A DNA stretch of 64,000 nucleotides from NCBI RefSeq assembly GCF_001649575.2, contig NC_051450.1, positions 8,272,673 to 8,336,672 of the forward strand, given 5' to 3'. The position numbers and the translations under genes were made by a program. This document shows, one piece after another, positions 1 through 12,063 of the stretch; the stretch's first letter is position 1; every line of letters starts with the position of its first letter. The stretch is from Kryptolebias marmoratus (Eukaryota; Chordata; Actinopteri; Cyprinodontiformes; Rivulidae). Under the pieces are notes generated by a model. The model was not told the origin of the DNA, did no database searches, and saw only the letters and a program-made list of their open reading frames with translations.

Positions 1-136
1 GAGATCAGGGGGTGGGGGCCGCTCCACGCCGCCCACAGAAACGAGCCAGAGCGCACAGACGAGCTCCGCGATCCTCTGCTGCTGCTGCTGCTGCTGGAGC
101 CCCGACACACAGGAGCACCGAGGAGCTGGCATCAAG
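1..136 (+). other. rnf152: Candidate untranslated first exon of rnf152 (5' end outside window)
   Basis: This GC-rich stretch contains no ATG, carries a (CTG)7 run at 76-96 and ends in ATCAAG followed by GTGAGG, a strong splice donor. No other + strand coding exon is recognisable before the rnf152 coding exon, so I infer it is the non-coding first exon of that gene. The promoter and transcription start would lie upstream of the window. It could instead belong to a different transcript; a cDNA spanning 136 to 41187 would settle it. Confidence 0.5.
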
Positions 137-728
137 GTGAGGCTGCTCCCCAATCATTTCAGCTCAAACCAGCACCTTCAGAGAAGAGTCCGAGTGAGGA
201 ACACGGAGGAAACAAGTTCCTTCAGAGGGGGCGGGCGGCTCTGGTTCTGCTGTGGGAGCTGCAGGTCCGCCTGCACACTTTTTTGCGTTTAGTTCAGGTT
301 TTTTTTTTCTGCAGCACAGAAGGTAGGATCGAGACTTTCATTTGGGCTCAGACAACTACCACTTTGACCAGTTTACCAGTGCACCTTGCTCCACCCTGTT
401 AGTTCTGCTTTCCTAGCAGGATTTTTTGCTGCCTTTCTTAATGAGACTTTCGCTCACTCTGGTGCTCCTCTCCTTCATCCTTCATCCTTCATCCGCAGCC
501 AGTTGGTTTGGTTTTAAAGCTGGAGATGACATTAAAGTCTGAAGGGCCTCCTCTCTGTCTCGGCTGCGCTTTGGAAGATAAGAGCGGAAGTTGAGCCACA
601 GGCCATTGCTGCTCCTCCTGATGCATATCTCAGGAGATTAAAGCCTGATCTATTAAGGCAGTTTGCCTGAAATGTAAATTTAGTGCAATCTCTTTGGCTT
701 TTTCCTGTTTGAATGTGAAAAGCCTTGT

Positions 729-762
<34 letters not shown>

Positions 763-764
763 AG

Positions 765-905
765 GACTCCCATCCACCACTTACAAACTGACTTTAATTC
801 TCTGCCTCGGCTGCAGGAATTTAGTGCGTTGCTGGAGTTGGAGCTGGTTTGATTCCTTGAAGCTCCCACTGCTCTGCGAGCGCGTCCCCACTCTCTCCGT
901 GAAGG
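765..905 (+). other. Possible additional untranslated exon (weak)
   Basis: A 31-base T tract at 730-760 runs directly into GCAG, an acceptor-like arrangement. The following 140 bases are richer in GC than the neighbourhood and reach GTGAAG followed by GTGGGC, a donor-like site. No conserved coding frame is visible. A long T tract before an AG also occurs by chance next to retroposed sequence, so this is only a candidate. Confidence 0.15.
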
Positions 906-1625
906 TGGGCCAACTGCCTGGATTTCTTTTTTCGTCTCCGGTTGGAGCTGACAGTCAGTAGGTCAGCGCCTCAAATGAAATGGTTTTTTTGGGGGGGTTT
1001 GGGGTGTTGCTTCGAACACGCCAAGTTCTTCGAAGATTGTGGTCGCACTCGGGTCGGTCAGCTCCGAGTCTCTGGTTCTTCGCATCACTCCTCTTCAGCT
1101 CCACTGCGGGCTGGCCTGTAATTACTAGAAGCAAATAAAAATGACTGTAAGCATATGCTAAATTGAAGCATTTGAATAAAAAAAAAAAAACGACGTAGCA
1201 ACAAAAGAATTTGTCTTGAATATTGGAAATTTCTTTCCTTTATTTTTTTAAATAAAAAGGAATAGACTAAACACACTAAACAGGAATGTCCAAGTTTAGC
1301 AGCTTAATTAGCAAGTAAAAAAGTGAGAATAATAGATCTGTCTACAAATCAATTAGTTCATAATACATAATATCATTGGTTGGCATCCGTTGTTTTAGTT
1401 GGCGCATGATCTTTGTGAAGTTATCCTGTAATTTCTTAAATGCTGCGTCCATCAGTTGGGTTCCTGTCAGCTCTGTCCGAGCCCCAGGAGGAAAAGCAGC
1501 CGAGACAGTGTTGAACGAGCCAGGTTTTAAGAGGCTGAAGGGGTTTATAAAGTATGGCACTACTTCAAGCTAGCTGAGAGTAAAACGGCTGGTTGTAGGT
1601 CCTGAAGTATTCAGTACCATATTCA

Positions 1626-2000
1626 GTGCTTCTCCTTGCAGCTTCTGTGCTCCACCTGTCCTCCTCTCATTCACACACATGAATTCCGTCTCGCTCCTCC
1701 TGACTTTCATTCCTCTTCTCTCCAGAGCACAACTCCGCCTCTCTAGACTCTCTTCCACCTGCTCCTTGGTCCCACTACTCAGCTTCATTGTCCCTGCTTG
1801 AAGTTTGCTTTGCTGCAGATTTTTCTTTTGAACTTTTGCTTATTGCCTGCAGTCGTCATAGTCAGTGGGGACCTCTGCCTGACCTAATCTGTCACCCTGT
1901 CCGTCCCAGCTGCAAACAAGAGACTCAGTTCTGATCCCCGATGTAATCCCACCTCCACCATGAACCCATCCGTCACTCCTACTAGAGGTACTGTGGGTTT
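1626..2000 (-). pseudogene. LINE reverse transcriptase fragment (thumb-side part)
   Basis: Read on the minus strand, the region encodes a relic of a teleost non-LTR retrotransposon polymerase. About 1788-1626 gives EQVEESLERRSCALERRGMK and then SETEFMCVNERRTGG. About 1990-1930 gives GVTDGFMVEVGLHRGSEL, the segment before the catalytic FADD box of this LINE type. Frameshifts separate the pieces. The same family recurs at 19.2-19.7 kb. I believe it is RTE-like, but the clade is not proven from these fragments. Confidence 0.7.
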
Positions 2001-2289
2001 ATCTGTGGCCGATGCCGACCTTTAGAAATCAGGGCATTGATGGCCAACATACAACACAGATTTTGGTGTTTTCCATTTAACAAAATAGAGCAACACTTGC
2101 GTAATCTAAATAACAAACCTTAGAAGAACTTATACACTTAAAGCTAATATATAGAAGAGCACTCTTCTAAATCTAAATTGTGGGCTACAATAAGCTGGTT
2201 GCAGCAGATGCTGCTGCATCTTCATTTTACTGCATCGTAGCTGAATAAATATTTGCTTGGCTCATTTATCGGTATATCTCCAGGAGGTA
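2001..2289. repeat. Unrelated insertion splitting the LINE relic
   Basis: This AT-rich segment lies between two collinear pieces of the same minus-strand LINE. It begins near GGCCGATGCCGACC and ends near ATTTATCGGTATATC, which read as imperfect inverted ends. It is probably a small non-autonomous DNA transposon. The family is not identified and the ends are approximate. Confidence 0.35.
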
Positions 2290-2640
2290 GACATACTAAC
2301 CACTCACCATGGTCCCCTTGTCCTTGGACATGTCTTGCACTTAACGCCCATATTTCTCCATCACGCCTGCCTGACTTCCTCATACCTCTTTTGGTACCCT
2401 ACATTTGCGGTGTCCATGTCCACGAAGGCTGCAACTCCTGCTCTTCCCTCTACTTCTCTGCCAGCATCGTGAAAGCAAACATGACATCTGTAGAGCTTTG
2501 TCTTGGCATAAAACCACTCTGCTGCTTACTGATCATCACCTCACTTCTTAACCTAGCTCCAACAACTCTGCCTTCAGGATACAACCCCAGCTCTGATTTA
2601 ATGTTGGGTTTTCCAAATGAAAATAGTAAAATGATCTGAT
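2290..2640 (-). pseudogene. LINE reverse transcriptase fragment (fingers part)
   Basis: The minus-strand frame around 2450-2600 reads ARLRSEVMISKQQSGFMPRQ and then SSTDVMFAFTMLAEK, which matches the N-terminal reverse transcriptase region of the teleost LINE family seen at 1.6-2.0 kb. Order and orientation fit one insertion that was later split by unrelated sequence at about 2000-2290. There is no intact frame. Confidence 0.75.
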
Positions 2641-3529
2641 ATTTCATGCAGGATGTTGTCCATCAGAAGGTATTTCTAACCTTTCCAAGGTGTTTCGCCC
2701 ATCTCTTTGTGCCTTCCATACATCATTTCCCACTTTATTCTCCCTTTTTTTTTATGGAAGTGCAACTTCATTGTCTCCTTCATTAATTCGTCCTCTCTCA
2801 GGACGTCGGCGAGTTTGCTTTTACCTTCCCCTGCGCTTCATTTGCATCTTGGCTTCACACGGCTGCCCAAGTGTTTTCAGGGAGTCAGGTGGCTAATTGG
2901 TTCCCATCTGTTGGGAGAAAGCAGCCTTTACTGGATCTTGGGTAATTTGTGTCAGGAGAGGACAGATTGAGATTTCCTGCACCCCCCCTCCCCCCAAAAC
3001 TTAAAACAAGTATTTTGTTGTTTTTGTCATTTTCTTGAAGCACTCTTCTCTTTTCTTGTTCCCCTCTGTGTATTTGACACCTTGAAATGTGTGGCTGCCA
3101 TGTTTATTTTGCCACATGGTAAGAAGGTTTTGGTTCTCATTTCTTACGTTTTGTTCTTATTTTTTTTTCTCAAGGCACTTAACCTGAGCGAGTTCACTGT
3201 TGTTTTTGAAGCTGCAGTGCATTCTGTCTTCTGGGGCACTAGTTTCACAATCCTTTTTTGCATCTCGATGTTCTCTCTGTGCGAAGATAAGGTTGAGAGG
3301 AGGAAGTGGTTTCGTACAAGGGCTCAGCAAACCAAAACAGGAAGTGACCGTTAGCATAGCAACGTGAATGTTTTTTGGCTGAGAAAGTAACAACATTGTT
3401 AACAACTGATTCAAGCAAAAGTGACCCAATAATGTATAGCCTTCCTTCAAACTGCTTAGACTTTCAATTTTTTTAGATGATGAAAATTTGCTCTTGAATC
3501 ATAACTTTTAGTGTGATAATCAGCTAAAT

Positions 3530-4110
3530 CCAAAAAAAGAGATTAAAATAAAAAACAACTGGACTTCTGTGAGTTTTGTCCTGAAGCTGTCAGCTGTGCA
3601 CCTACACCTCAAGGATAAGGGACACTCTTTTGAGGACGAAAATGTTCATATTTTGGACTGAGAAGACAGATGGTTCGAGAGGGGGGTAAAGGAAGCCATC
3701 TATGTTAAAAGAGAGAAACCAACTTTAAACAGAGGAGGTCTCAGATTTCAGCTTTCAGAAACATATAATGGAGTTTTAGGCCTGATCCCCAGTCAGTTTC
3801 ACTCCAATCAGGACCAGCATTTATGTGACCAGAGTGACCCATCAGTGAGTCAGACAAACAAGGACCCTGATGACCCTCTATTGTGAGGAGAGTGAGTTTA
3901 ATCTGCAGGTGAATCGAGCTTACAGAACATCTGAGCTTTAAAAGCTCGAACTCCAGACTCTCTGCTTTTTGAATTGAGAACGCTCCTCAGATAAGAAGCT
4001 GAACGTCTTTAACTACAGAATAGAAGTCCAGTTGTTTTTGATTTTAGCTTCTTTTTTTACCATGTCTTGGATGACTGAGAATCTACACCGACAATTAGCT
4101 AGATTTCTAT
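3530..4110. mobile_element. Inverted-repeat element, non-autonomous
   Basis: A perfect 18-bp inverted pair (3551-3568 and 4022-4039, reading AGAAGTCCAGTTGTTTTT on the right) encloses about 450 bases without coding potential. Imperfect complementarity continues outward. The right flank, CTTGGATGACTGAGAATC at about 4066-4083, is a sequence I recognise as recurring in teleost genomes, and it is repeated inverted at 9851-9922. The superfamily is not clear. Confidence 0.5.
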
Positions 4111-4185
4111 CACCTTTTGTTGGCCTTTAGTCTGTACATCCATGCATGTGTTGATTAGTGAAAAATCCCATGACCCACTTAATAC

Positions 4186-4430
4186 ATTGTAATGAAACTT
4201 TCAGAAAGTATTCATTGGATGTACATCTACACCTGATTAGCTTTTGGAGTTACCCTATTCAATATGGCCACCACAGCTAATCAGCCCTACCAAGCACAAA
4301 TATGGCTATAACTCAGCCACATCCAGTCAATCTTAACAAATGGCTAAAACTTATTCATTTAATTTTTAACAGATATTGGCTTAAAATATTATGTAGCAGT
4401 AGCTGAGAAGCATTCCCAATACATTGCACA
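4186..4430. repeat. Dispersed repeat with ATGGCCACCACAGCTAATCA core
   Basis: The core and the nearby 'ATGGCTATAACTCAG' phrase recur at 35.35-35.52 kb and 49.86-50.06 kb with the same order of parts. No coding sequence or clear ends are visible. It is an old interspersed repeat of unassigned class. Confidence 0.5.
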
Positions 4431-4504
4431 TATGCACATGAGTTGACGCATAAAGTTATTTTCAAGGTTTGACGAAAACAGCTACAACTTCTCTCTATCT
4501 TAGT

Positions 4505-4819
4505 CTAAAACTCTGGTATGAAAGGTACAAGATGCATTTCTTTAAAGAATTCAAGGGCTTTAATTCTGTCAACCTTCAAACTGAGGTCACTCTGGCTTCT
4601 TTCTACTGCAGGTAAAATATTGACTGCTCCACACAATCCCGCTGTACAAGATAGTCCTTTAAGTGCTACCTGAATGGGATGAATAATTTCCCCCAGCAGC
4701 ACATAAGGCTGTTCTCTCTCACCCGATTGTAGAACATTTGGTATCTCCAGAGGAAGCAGCGTTTGGATCAAATCCAATCTAGTCCTCTCTTTACAGTTCA
4801 AACCTAAAAACACTGTCAA
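4505..4819 (-). other. Unassigned 104-codon open frame
   Basis: The frame encodes a mixed, protein-like sequence including GEREQPYVLLGEIIHPIQVA and ends FKEMHLVPFIPEF. I do not recognise it. It is not in the orientation of rnf152. It may be a transposon relic or a chance frame; no splice sites or regulatory signals support it as a host gene. Confidence 0.2.
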
Positions 4820-4982
4820 AATATTATATTTGAACTCATTTCAACTCAGCAAGAGAGCCAATTTCAAGCTTTTTTGGAGAGCTGCCGCGCAGCTGATGGG
4901 GTGCCGCTGCTGACCTTGCTGAAACGGCAAATCGGGAAGAGAGCGAGCAAGCGGGCAAGGCTGAAATACAGCGCCACATTAC

Positions 4983-5162
4983 ATGGATAAATTTAATTTG
5001 CCGTATAAGAGAAAGAAGAGGAGCGAAGAGGTGGCGACGAGGTTGGAAGTGTTAACCGGGGGCTGGAGACAGAGGGAACTCGCAGTGTCAGACCTCCACA
5101 AATTGAGACGCTTTCGGGGGAACTGCACACATCAGTACAGGAAAGGAAGTTGTCGTGTTTAG
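4983..5162 (+). other. Small 59-codon open frame in a GC-richer block
   Basis: An ATG frame begins MDKFNLPYKRKKRSEEVATR, is highly basic and ends at TAG. The block from about 4880 to 5130 is richer in GC than either side. Starts of the MDKF type are seen in some hAT transposases, but the similarity is too short to assign. It may be a transposon remnant. Confidence 0.2.
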
Positions 5163-8100
5163 TCTCCTCATATCAAGGATTTGTGGGCTATTAGTTGATA
5201 GTGGTGTGTTTCTCATTTTCTGTTGCCTCGGTTTAGCCTCTCTAATCTTAAATGACCTGTGTGCATATGTACAGATTCATCTCTCCAGCCGTAATGACAC
5301 TATTTAATGCTTTTGTTTTCGACGAACGCGGGAGGGAAACCTGTGACATGGAATTCCGGAGAAAAATCCAATCTGAATCAATCATCGTCTCTGCCGGTGT
5401 TCCTGTTGTTCCGCGTGCATCTCTGTTGATGATTGATGCTGTTATATCCGCTTGCTGGATGGATTGTAAACGGTGACAAATGGCGAAGTCTAATCCATCG
5501 TCTATTGTCGCAGGGAAATCATTTACTTTTCCTTCACAATCCATTAAGTGGAAAAGAAACAAAAGTTGGACATGCAGAGGTGGTTTTTGCTCTGGTACCA
5601 ACGAACTTTAAGGTTGGATTGAATCTGCATTTGTGTTTACAAATCTGAGCTTTAGTAATAAATGTCTTTTCGTTAGACAGACTTTTTCAAGTCAAACCAA
5701 GTGATTTCAGTTTTATTCTGGATAACCGCTCAATCTTTTGGTGTAAAAAGCATCACAAAATTGTCAACCATCCATGGTTGAGATGATTTTTGCACTTCAG
5801 TCTCAATTTATTGTTTAGTTACATAAAAAATGTTTGGGAAATCCAAACTGGAGCACAAAAACAGGGCGGTTCAGTGCTAAATTCAAACAACGCAACCAGT
5901 ACTTGAGATAGAAACTAAAACAAAGTTTAGATAAAAAGAAAAACATTTATTTTAGTCTATTCCTATTGACTAGACATTTGACAGGAACCCAGAAGTTGAA
6001 GCCAAGAACTGACTCCAGTACAAGTTTTAATTCTTGCCCCCTTTACATAAAAACAGGATGTTACCGTTGTTGAGAAATAAAAATTAAAATAGTAAAAAAT
6101 AAAAGCAAAAGCAAGAAGTTGTAAAACTGAGGCCTTGTGGGTCATTTTGACCCAAATATTGAAATATTACCTAATTACATAAATATTAACATTACATTTT
6201 TTAAACTCCCTGTTCTATATGAACAAAAACAAAACAATTTAAAATAAATTATACACAGAAAATCACAATAATGTAATTCAATTAATCCAGAACCATGGTT
6301 CCCAAATTGTGATACTAGTATCCCATGGAAGGAGGTTTATGAGTTAAAAAAAGAGGCTAATTACCGGTCTTTAGTTAAACTGTAATGTAAAGCTAAAAAG
6401 CAGAGATAGCCATAAAGATAAGCAGCTTAAAGACGTTATGATCCTTGCTCCAAACTGAAACAAGTTAAAACTTTGAGAGTCTTTGTGGATACCGGAGTAA
6501 TTGATGGTTAACCAATGTGTTAGTGAATATTAGGCAGCCCTGGTGAAATCTCTATAAGACCTACAAGTAAAAGGTGCAATAAGGCAAAACAGTTTTTAAA
6601 TTTAGGTTATCTCAAGTTTGTATTTAGTTGTTATGGGACAGAAGCACTAAGGACATAGTGTAGTTGGTGTTTTTCTTAGCATCATACTTTAGACTGCACC
6701 CTTCAACCAGGGGTAAGGGTAGTATCTACCTGGGCTAAAGCTGTTGGAGATCAGTTGGTGACCTAAAACTGCAAGGAAATGGGCTAATTTTCCATCATAG
6801 ACTCACTAGATCCTGAGTGTTTGCAGCTAAGCGACCAGAGAGCCACCCACCTTGGCAGACGCCCCCACATTTAGGATTTAATCTAATGGAGTACACTTTA
6901 GAAATGAAGACAGGCAGATTTTGACCAGTTTCTAAATAATAACATTTATTGTTGGCGTGGTTATACCACACATTTCGGGAGGTATGTAGTCTCATGTTTT
7001 TTTGTAATAGGAGATTTTGCATGTGTCAAAGCTTGAATTTATGGAAACTAAAGAGGGAAGGGTTTGAGATGCCTAAAACAACTCAACGCGACAGGTCTGT
7101 GAACCCCTGTGAGACATTTTGGAGACTCACTCATCAACGCTGTTCACCTACTAGTCTCAAACAAGATGCTACCTTAGGGTTTGCTTAGTTTTCTTGTTTT
7201 TGTCAGATATAAATATAAGTTTGTCGTACTGTGTTTTATTGTCTAGGTGGTATTTGCAGAGCTTAGTAGTTTCTATAGTTATATTTGTTATGAAAAGATT
7301 TGAGATCCACTGATCTTAAAACCTCTGAATCCGACCAACAAACTGTACATTTCCACTGTGGTCCTTCTTGTATTAATCAACGATAACCAGTTCAACATAA
7401 TTCATGGCTGATGCCCCTTTAATGGCTATGATAGCGGGATGGGTTAAATAACCCATCTGGAAATGTGTCACCGTGTTCTTCGACTGAACAAAGACTTTTC
7501 TGTGAGATATATAGTCAAACAATCCGGGTATGATTGACGAGCAGAACCGCAGATGGTTGATTGGAGGCTGTGTGTCATTTAACACCAGGATTAGCATCGT
7601 GATCCGCCTCGATCTGGGGTCAGGATATCCGTCTGAGGCAGACGTGTCGAGTGATGGATGCTTGATATTTTGGATGAATGAGCCCGTCTAACATGAAGGT
7701 CCGCGGCACACAAGGCTCTCGTGTGAGATAATGAATGTACTGACGGAACCGTACAACACCTCCACGAACCAACACATCTGCACCCCTCACCTTTCCACCT
7801 GGAACGAGCAGCAATCGTAAAATTAATCATTCCCTGGATTTACAAGCAGCTTGGATCAAATGTAACAAACTTCGGCATTTAAATTCAACCCAAGCATTAG
7901 CCAGACACCTGACCGGTTTGTCTTTTATACAAACATCTGGGTCTGTCTGCTTCGTCTTAGTAACTCACTCACGCATTGTTATTCATCAGAAACTCCAGAC
8001 AATCAGTGACAGTAAGCACCATGGGGACAGTAATTAATTGTCGTATTACCGTTACCTCGTGGTCCTGTTGGTAGCCTGTTTGCAGGTGCGTTTTCAGACT

Positions 8101-9850
8101 TCTGTTTTCAACATTTGATGCTCTTGAATACTGCCTAGCACCTAATTATTAAGAATAACAAGTTGGATCAAGAAGTGAGGGAAATATAACAATCATTACA
8201 AAAAAAAAAGCAAAACAACATGGCTCTAACAAAGCCAAGAATGGAATTCTGCCACGATTTATTATCTGCCTCCTGTTTAGTTAGAAAGTTCAAAAACATT
8301 CAACGGTACCACAAGTAAAACTTTGTCTTTGACGCCACTATTCCAGGTATTTCTTTTTTCTTTAATAATATTAACAACGTTCGAACAAGAAGCAGGGATT
8401 CTAGTAATAAATGCTGCGATACCCATGCTGGGCCACCAGGAGGCATTATTGTGAACATTAAAAACCCATCAAGATACAAAGTAAGAGCACTAAGCTTTAA
8501 CTAAGTGAATGTAAGTGTTTCGTTCCTGATTTCCTCTCTATAATTAACATTTAAGCACTTCTTTTTTCCCCGTTTTTGTATGTTCTGTTTTACCTGTCAG
8601 GCCTGCCGTACTCTTCCCCTTTAGTCTCTTATCTTTTTATGCCAGCGCTTCGTTTTTAAAGTCAGATCTTTGTGCGCCTCGTCCATTTACGCCATTATAA
8701 AGACGTAGTGTCTGTGGATTTACCACCGCTCGCTGCCAGTGATTCTGTCCTCACAGCCAGATTTACACACTTGGCATCCGCTTCGCAGATCATCGTTGGA
8801 CATAAAACACGCCACGGGTAGAGGCGGTGATGTAGATGGAGAGCGTGTTGAGATGAATAATTTTCAGTTCTTTCTTTCTGTTTTCCAGAACAGATACAGC
8901 TCTGAGATGAGCTGTTGAAATGAGATGCTGCACATGTTTTTGGCCGTGATGCGCGAATGCCACGACACAATTTAATAGTGTTTTCTTTAGCAGCCCACCA
9001 ACTGAAAACGCTTTTTCACGACGTACTGAAAGGCAGCATATTCAAGCACTATGCACTTTCTCCTCACATCATTCCATCCACCAGGGAGTCTGCAGCGGCA
9101 TCCCATTTACTTCAGCTGAAATCCTTCACTTGGCCTCTAATGTGTCTTTACTGGAAGAAAAGAGGCTCCAGTTACTTCAGTCCGTTTTCTCTTTTACCCC
9201 AACCTGTTCATTTGGTCTGAATCAGCAACACAAACAGAATGACAAACTGGGCCGGTGTGGTGCCACCTTGCCAACGGGGAGGTTGATGGTCACACGTGGC
9301 ACAAGCTGGTCCTTCGCCGCAGAAATGAACGCCCAGAGACAGCAAACAAGGCGACTTTCGCTGTGATTTGTCCAGTTTGCTTTTTGATTTATTTTTCTTA
9401 AATGCCCCAATTTTTCTTAAATGCAACTTGACGTTGTTGAACGGTTACCGCACTATGTTCCTCAGGGGTTTACGCAGATAAACATGGAATAATGCAAAAG
9501 GTTTGGGAAAATTAATATTCATGGGTGAAGTGTGTTTAAATACGGATGTTTTGATGTATAGGAAAAGTAAATTGGACCAAGTCTAAAGGAAGTGCTGGGG
9601 TCATTGGGGTCACCATGGTAACCACACACCTGTGTCTGTCACTCCCTGACAGCAAGTTTAGGACAGGAAGACAGAAGGGCAGATGAGAAAGTAAGGCTCA
9701 AATAAGAAGTTGTATTGAAAAAAGTCCTAAACCATAAATGGCAGATATATTTTGTTGTCTTTTTTATATCTGCAGTGTTTTATTTTGGAAATATGACAGG
9801 TTAAAAAGACCCTTTTTTTAAGGAGAAAATTCTTAACTTAGATAGTATGC
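5163..9850. other. Intronic stretch without recognised genes
   Basis: Mostly AT-rich DNA with short chance frames. Segment 5985-6050 (GAAGTTGAAGCC, then GCCCCCTTTACAT) resembles the repeat seen at 40.1-40.5 kb. The block at about 7370-7800 is less repetitive and more balanced in composition; it could hold conserved non-coding sequence, but I cannot test that. I see no exon here. Confidence 0.4.
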
Positions 9851-9922
9851 TGGTGTAGATTCTCAGTCATCCAGGCCATGGTAAATTAAAAAAAAAAGGT
9901 TAAAAAACAAAAACAACTGGAC
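9851..9922 (-). repeat. Second copy of the GTCCAGTTG / TGACTGAGAATC repeat end
   Basis: The sequence GTAGATTCTCAGTCATCC followed by an A-rich stretch and AACAACTGGAC is the reverse complement of the right end of the element at 3.53-4.11 kb. Only this end is recognisable here. Confidence 0.55.
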
Positions 9923-10536
9923 ATTTTTAGGACCCATTATTGCCACAGGTCGTAAACCATTCTGTTCCATATGTTGCAAAACCATCATGGCTCAGTGAGA
10001 TACAAAAAGAAAATCCCAACATTACGATGTGAATTTCGGACACGGAAAATCTTTCGCAATGTTTTAAACAAATATCTCTATTTTCAGAACGGTCATTTCT
10101 AAGAAAAATCTCCGGGAATGTTGGTGACCTGGGCTTTCATCTGTGGGTGAAATGCTGCAAAATAAATGTGGTTTGCTTTCCGTTTTATTTCACGTGATTC
10201 GTACGTAACACTGCTGAACACAGGTAGTTACAGAAACCCGTGTTTCAGCTGCAGATTTTGTGAAGCTAAAAATACACACGAGAAAAAACCAACAGCAACA
10301 CTGATTTCAAGCATAGTTCTTTATTTATTCACGTTGATTCACACTCTTTTCATTTTTACACGAAGAAATATCCCTGTTCATTGAGACAGTTCTAAAATGT
10401 CTAATATTTCGTCCATATTTTCAGCGCATTTTTTTTTCTAATATTAAAATTTCCCACTTTCAGAGAACCCCCCATGTATGTGCATTGCATTATGGGGGAA
10501 TTTGAGAGATAACTGCACGTCTTGATGTATAAACAG

Positions 10537-12058
10537 CAGGGTTTTCCCCAGTGTTCCCCATTATTAGCCTGGTGGGCCGCCAGGCTTTAGTGACCCGGCC
10601 ACCAGGCTGAGCTCCGCTTGTTTATTATAAATACGTCATTTTTTTATACGTTTTTTTCCGCACGCACGCCCAAAACCGCTACCTTCATGTACCTCACCGT
10701 GCGAGGGTGCGCGCGCCAACAGTGACACAATCGTGCTGTCCCCGCCCCTGCGCGAAGGTCCCGCGCGGCCACCTTCAGCTACCTGGAGTTAGCAGGTTGT
10801 CAGAGCCACAGTAATAAACATCGAACGAACGGGTTTAACCAAAAATGGTTAGTTGAGCCGAAGTTTAGCTGGTGGCTTTACAAGACCGAATACGGTAAGC
10901 GTGTTTTATACTTAGTGAAAATATTAATATGACACGTGGTAATTTATCCATGTTTAACAGTAAAATTATGCTATTATATTCAGCATTTGTAATGATCAGA
11001 ACTGAGGACCCGAAATTTCAGTCAGACACAAAGTACAAAATAATAAGTTCTTTATTGAAGTTCGGGGTAAGGAACAGGCAACCACCAGCAAAGGGACAGG
11101 AACCTCTGAGGACGGAGAGGAAGGTTAGAGGGTTGTATNNNNNNNNNNNNNNNNNNNNNNNNNNNNNNNNNNNNNNNNNNNNNNNNNNNNNNNNNNNNNN
11201 NNNNNNNNNNNNNNNNNNNNNNNNNNNNNNNNNNNNNNNNNNNNNNNNNNNNNNNNNNNNNNNNNNNNNNNNNNNNNNNNNNNNNNNNNNNNNNNNNNNN
11301 NNNNNNNNNNNNNNNNNNNNNNNNNNNNNNNNNNNNNNNNNNNNNNNNNNNNNNNNNNNNNNNNNNNNNNNNNNNNNNNNNNNNNNNNNNNNNNNNNNNN
11401 NNNNNNNNNNNNNNNNNNNNNNNNNNNNNNNNNNNNNNNNNNNNNNNNNNNNNNNNNNNNNNNNNNNNNNNNNNNNNNNNNNNNNNNNNNNNNNNNNNNN
11501 NNNNNNNNNNNNNNNNNNNNNNNNNNNNNNNNNNNNNNNNNNNNNNNNNNNNNNNNNNNNNNNNNNNNNNNNNNNNNNNNNNNNNNNNNNNNNNNNNNNN
11601 NNNNNNNNNNNNNNNNNNNNNNNNNNNNNNNNNNNNNNNNNNNNNNNNNNNNNNNNNNNNNNNNNNNNNNNNNNNNNNNNNNNNNNNNNNNNNNNNNNNN
11701 NNNNNNNNNNNNNNNNNNNNNNNNNNNNNNNNNNNNNNNNNNNNNNNNNNNNNNNNNNNNNNNNNNNNNNNNNNNNNNNNNNNNNNNNNNNNNNNNNNNN
11801 NNNNNNNNNNNNNNNNNNNNNNNNNNNNNNNNNNNNNNNNNNNNNNNNNNNNNNNNNNNNNNNATATTTCAAAAGTGCCTTTTTGTAAAACTGTAGTTGT
11901 GTAAATATTTGGCACAAATATCTTACAATATCACATAATAAATAGCCATATTTTCAACTTTCCTGTCAACTTTAATCTTTTTTTTTTTACTAAATCACGG
12001 TCGGCCGGCGATCAGCCACCTACCCCCGGGCTTAGCCTCTTTTCTGGGGGAAACCCTG
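10537..12058. mobile_element. hAT-like terminal-inverted-repeat element with an internal gap
   Basis: The left end CAGGGTTTTCCCCAG (10537-10551) and the right end CTGGGGGAAACCCTG (12044-12058) are inverted repeats with one mismatch in 15. Both sides are flanked by AACAG, a possible target-site duplication, though hAT elements usually make 8 bp. The left part contains GCCTGGTGGGCCGCCAGGC, typical of a widespread vertebrate element. No transposase is visible, but 725 bases are missing in the gap. Confidence 0.6.
11139..11863. other. Assembly gap (725 N)
   Basis: Run of undetermined bases inside the terminal-inverted-repeat element. Long open frames across it are artefacts. The left flank (about 11020-11138) looks like a further repeat, which may explain the failed assembly. 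Confidence 0.99.
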
Positions 12059-12063
12059 AACAG

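Noticed and set aside
2253..2639. 128-codon + strand frame
   Set aside because: Antisense of the LINE reverse transcriptase relic in the same place.
10929..11917. Frames of about 290-320 codons around 11 kb
   Set aside because: They consist almost entirely of assembly gap.
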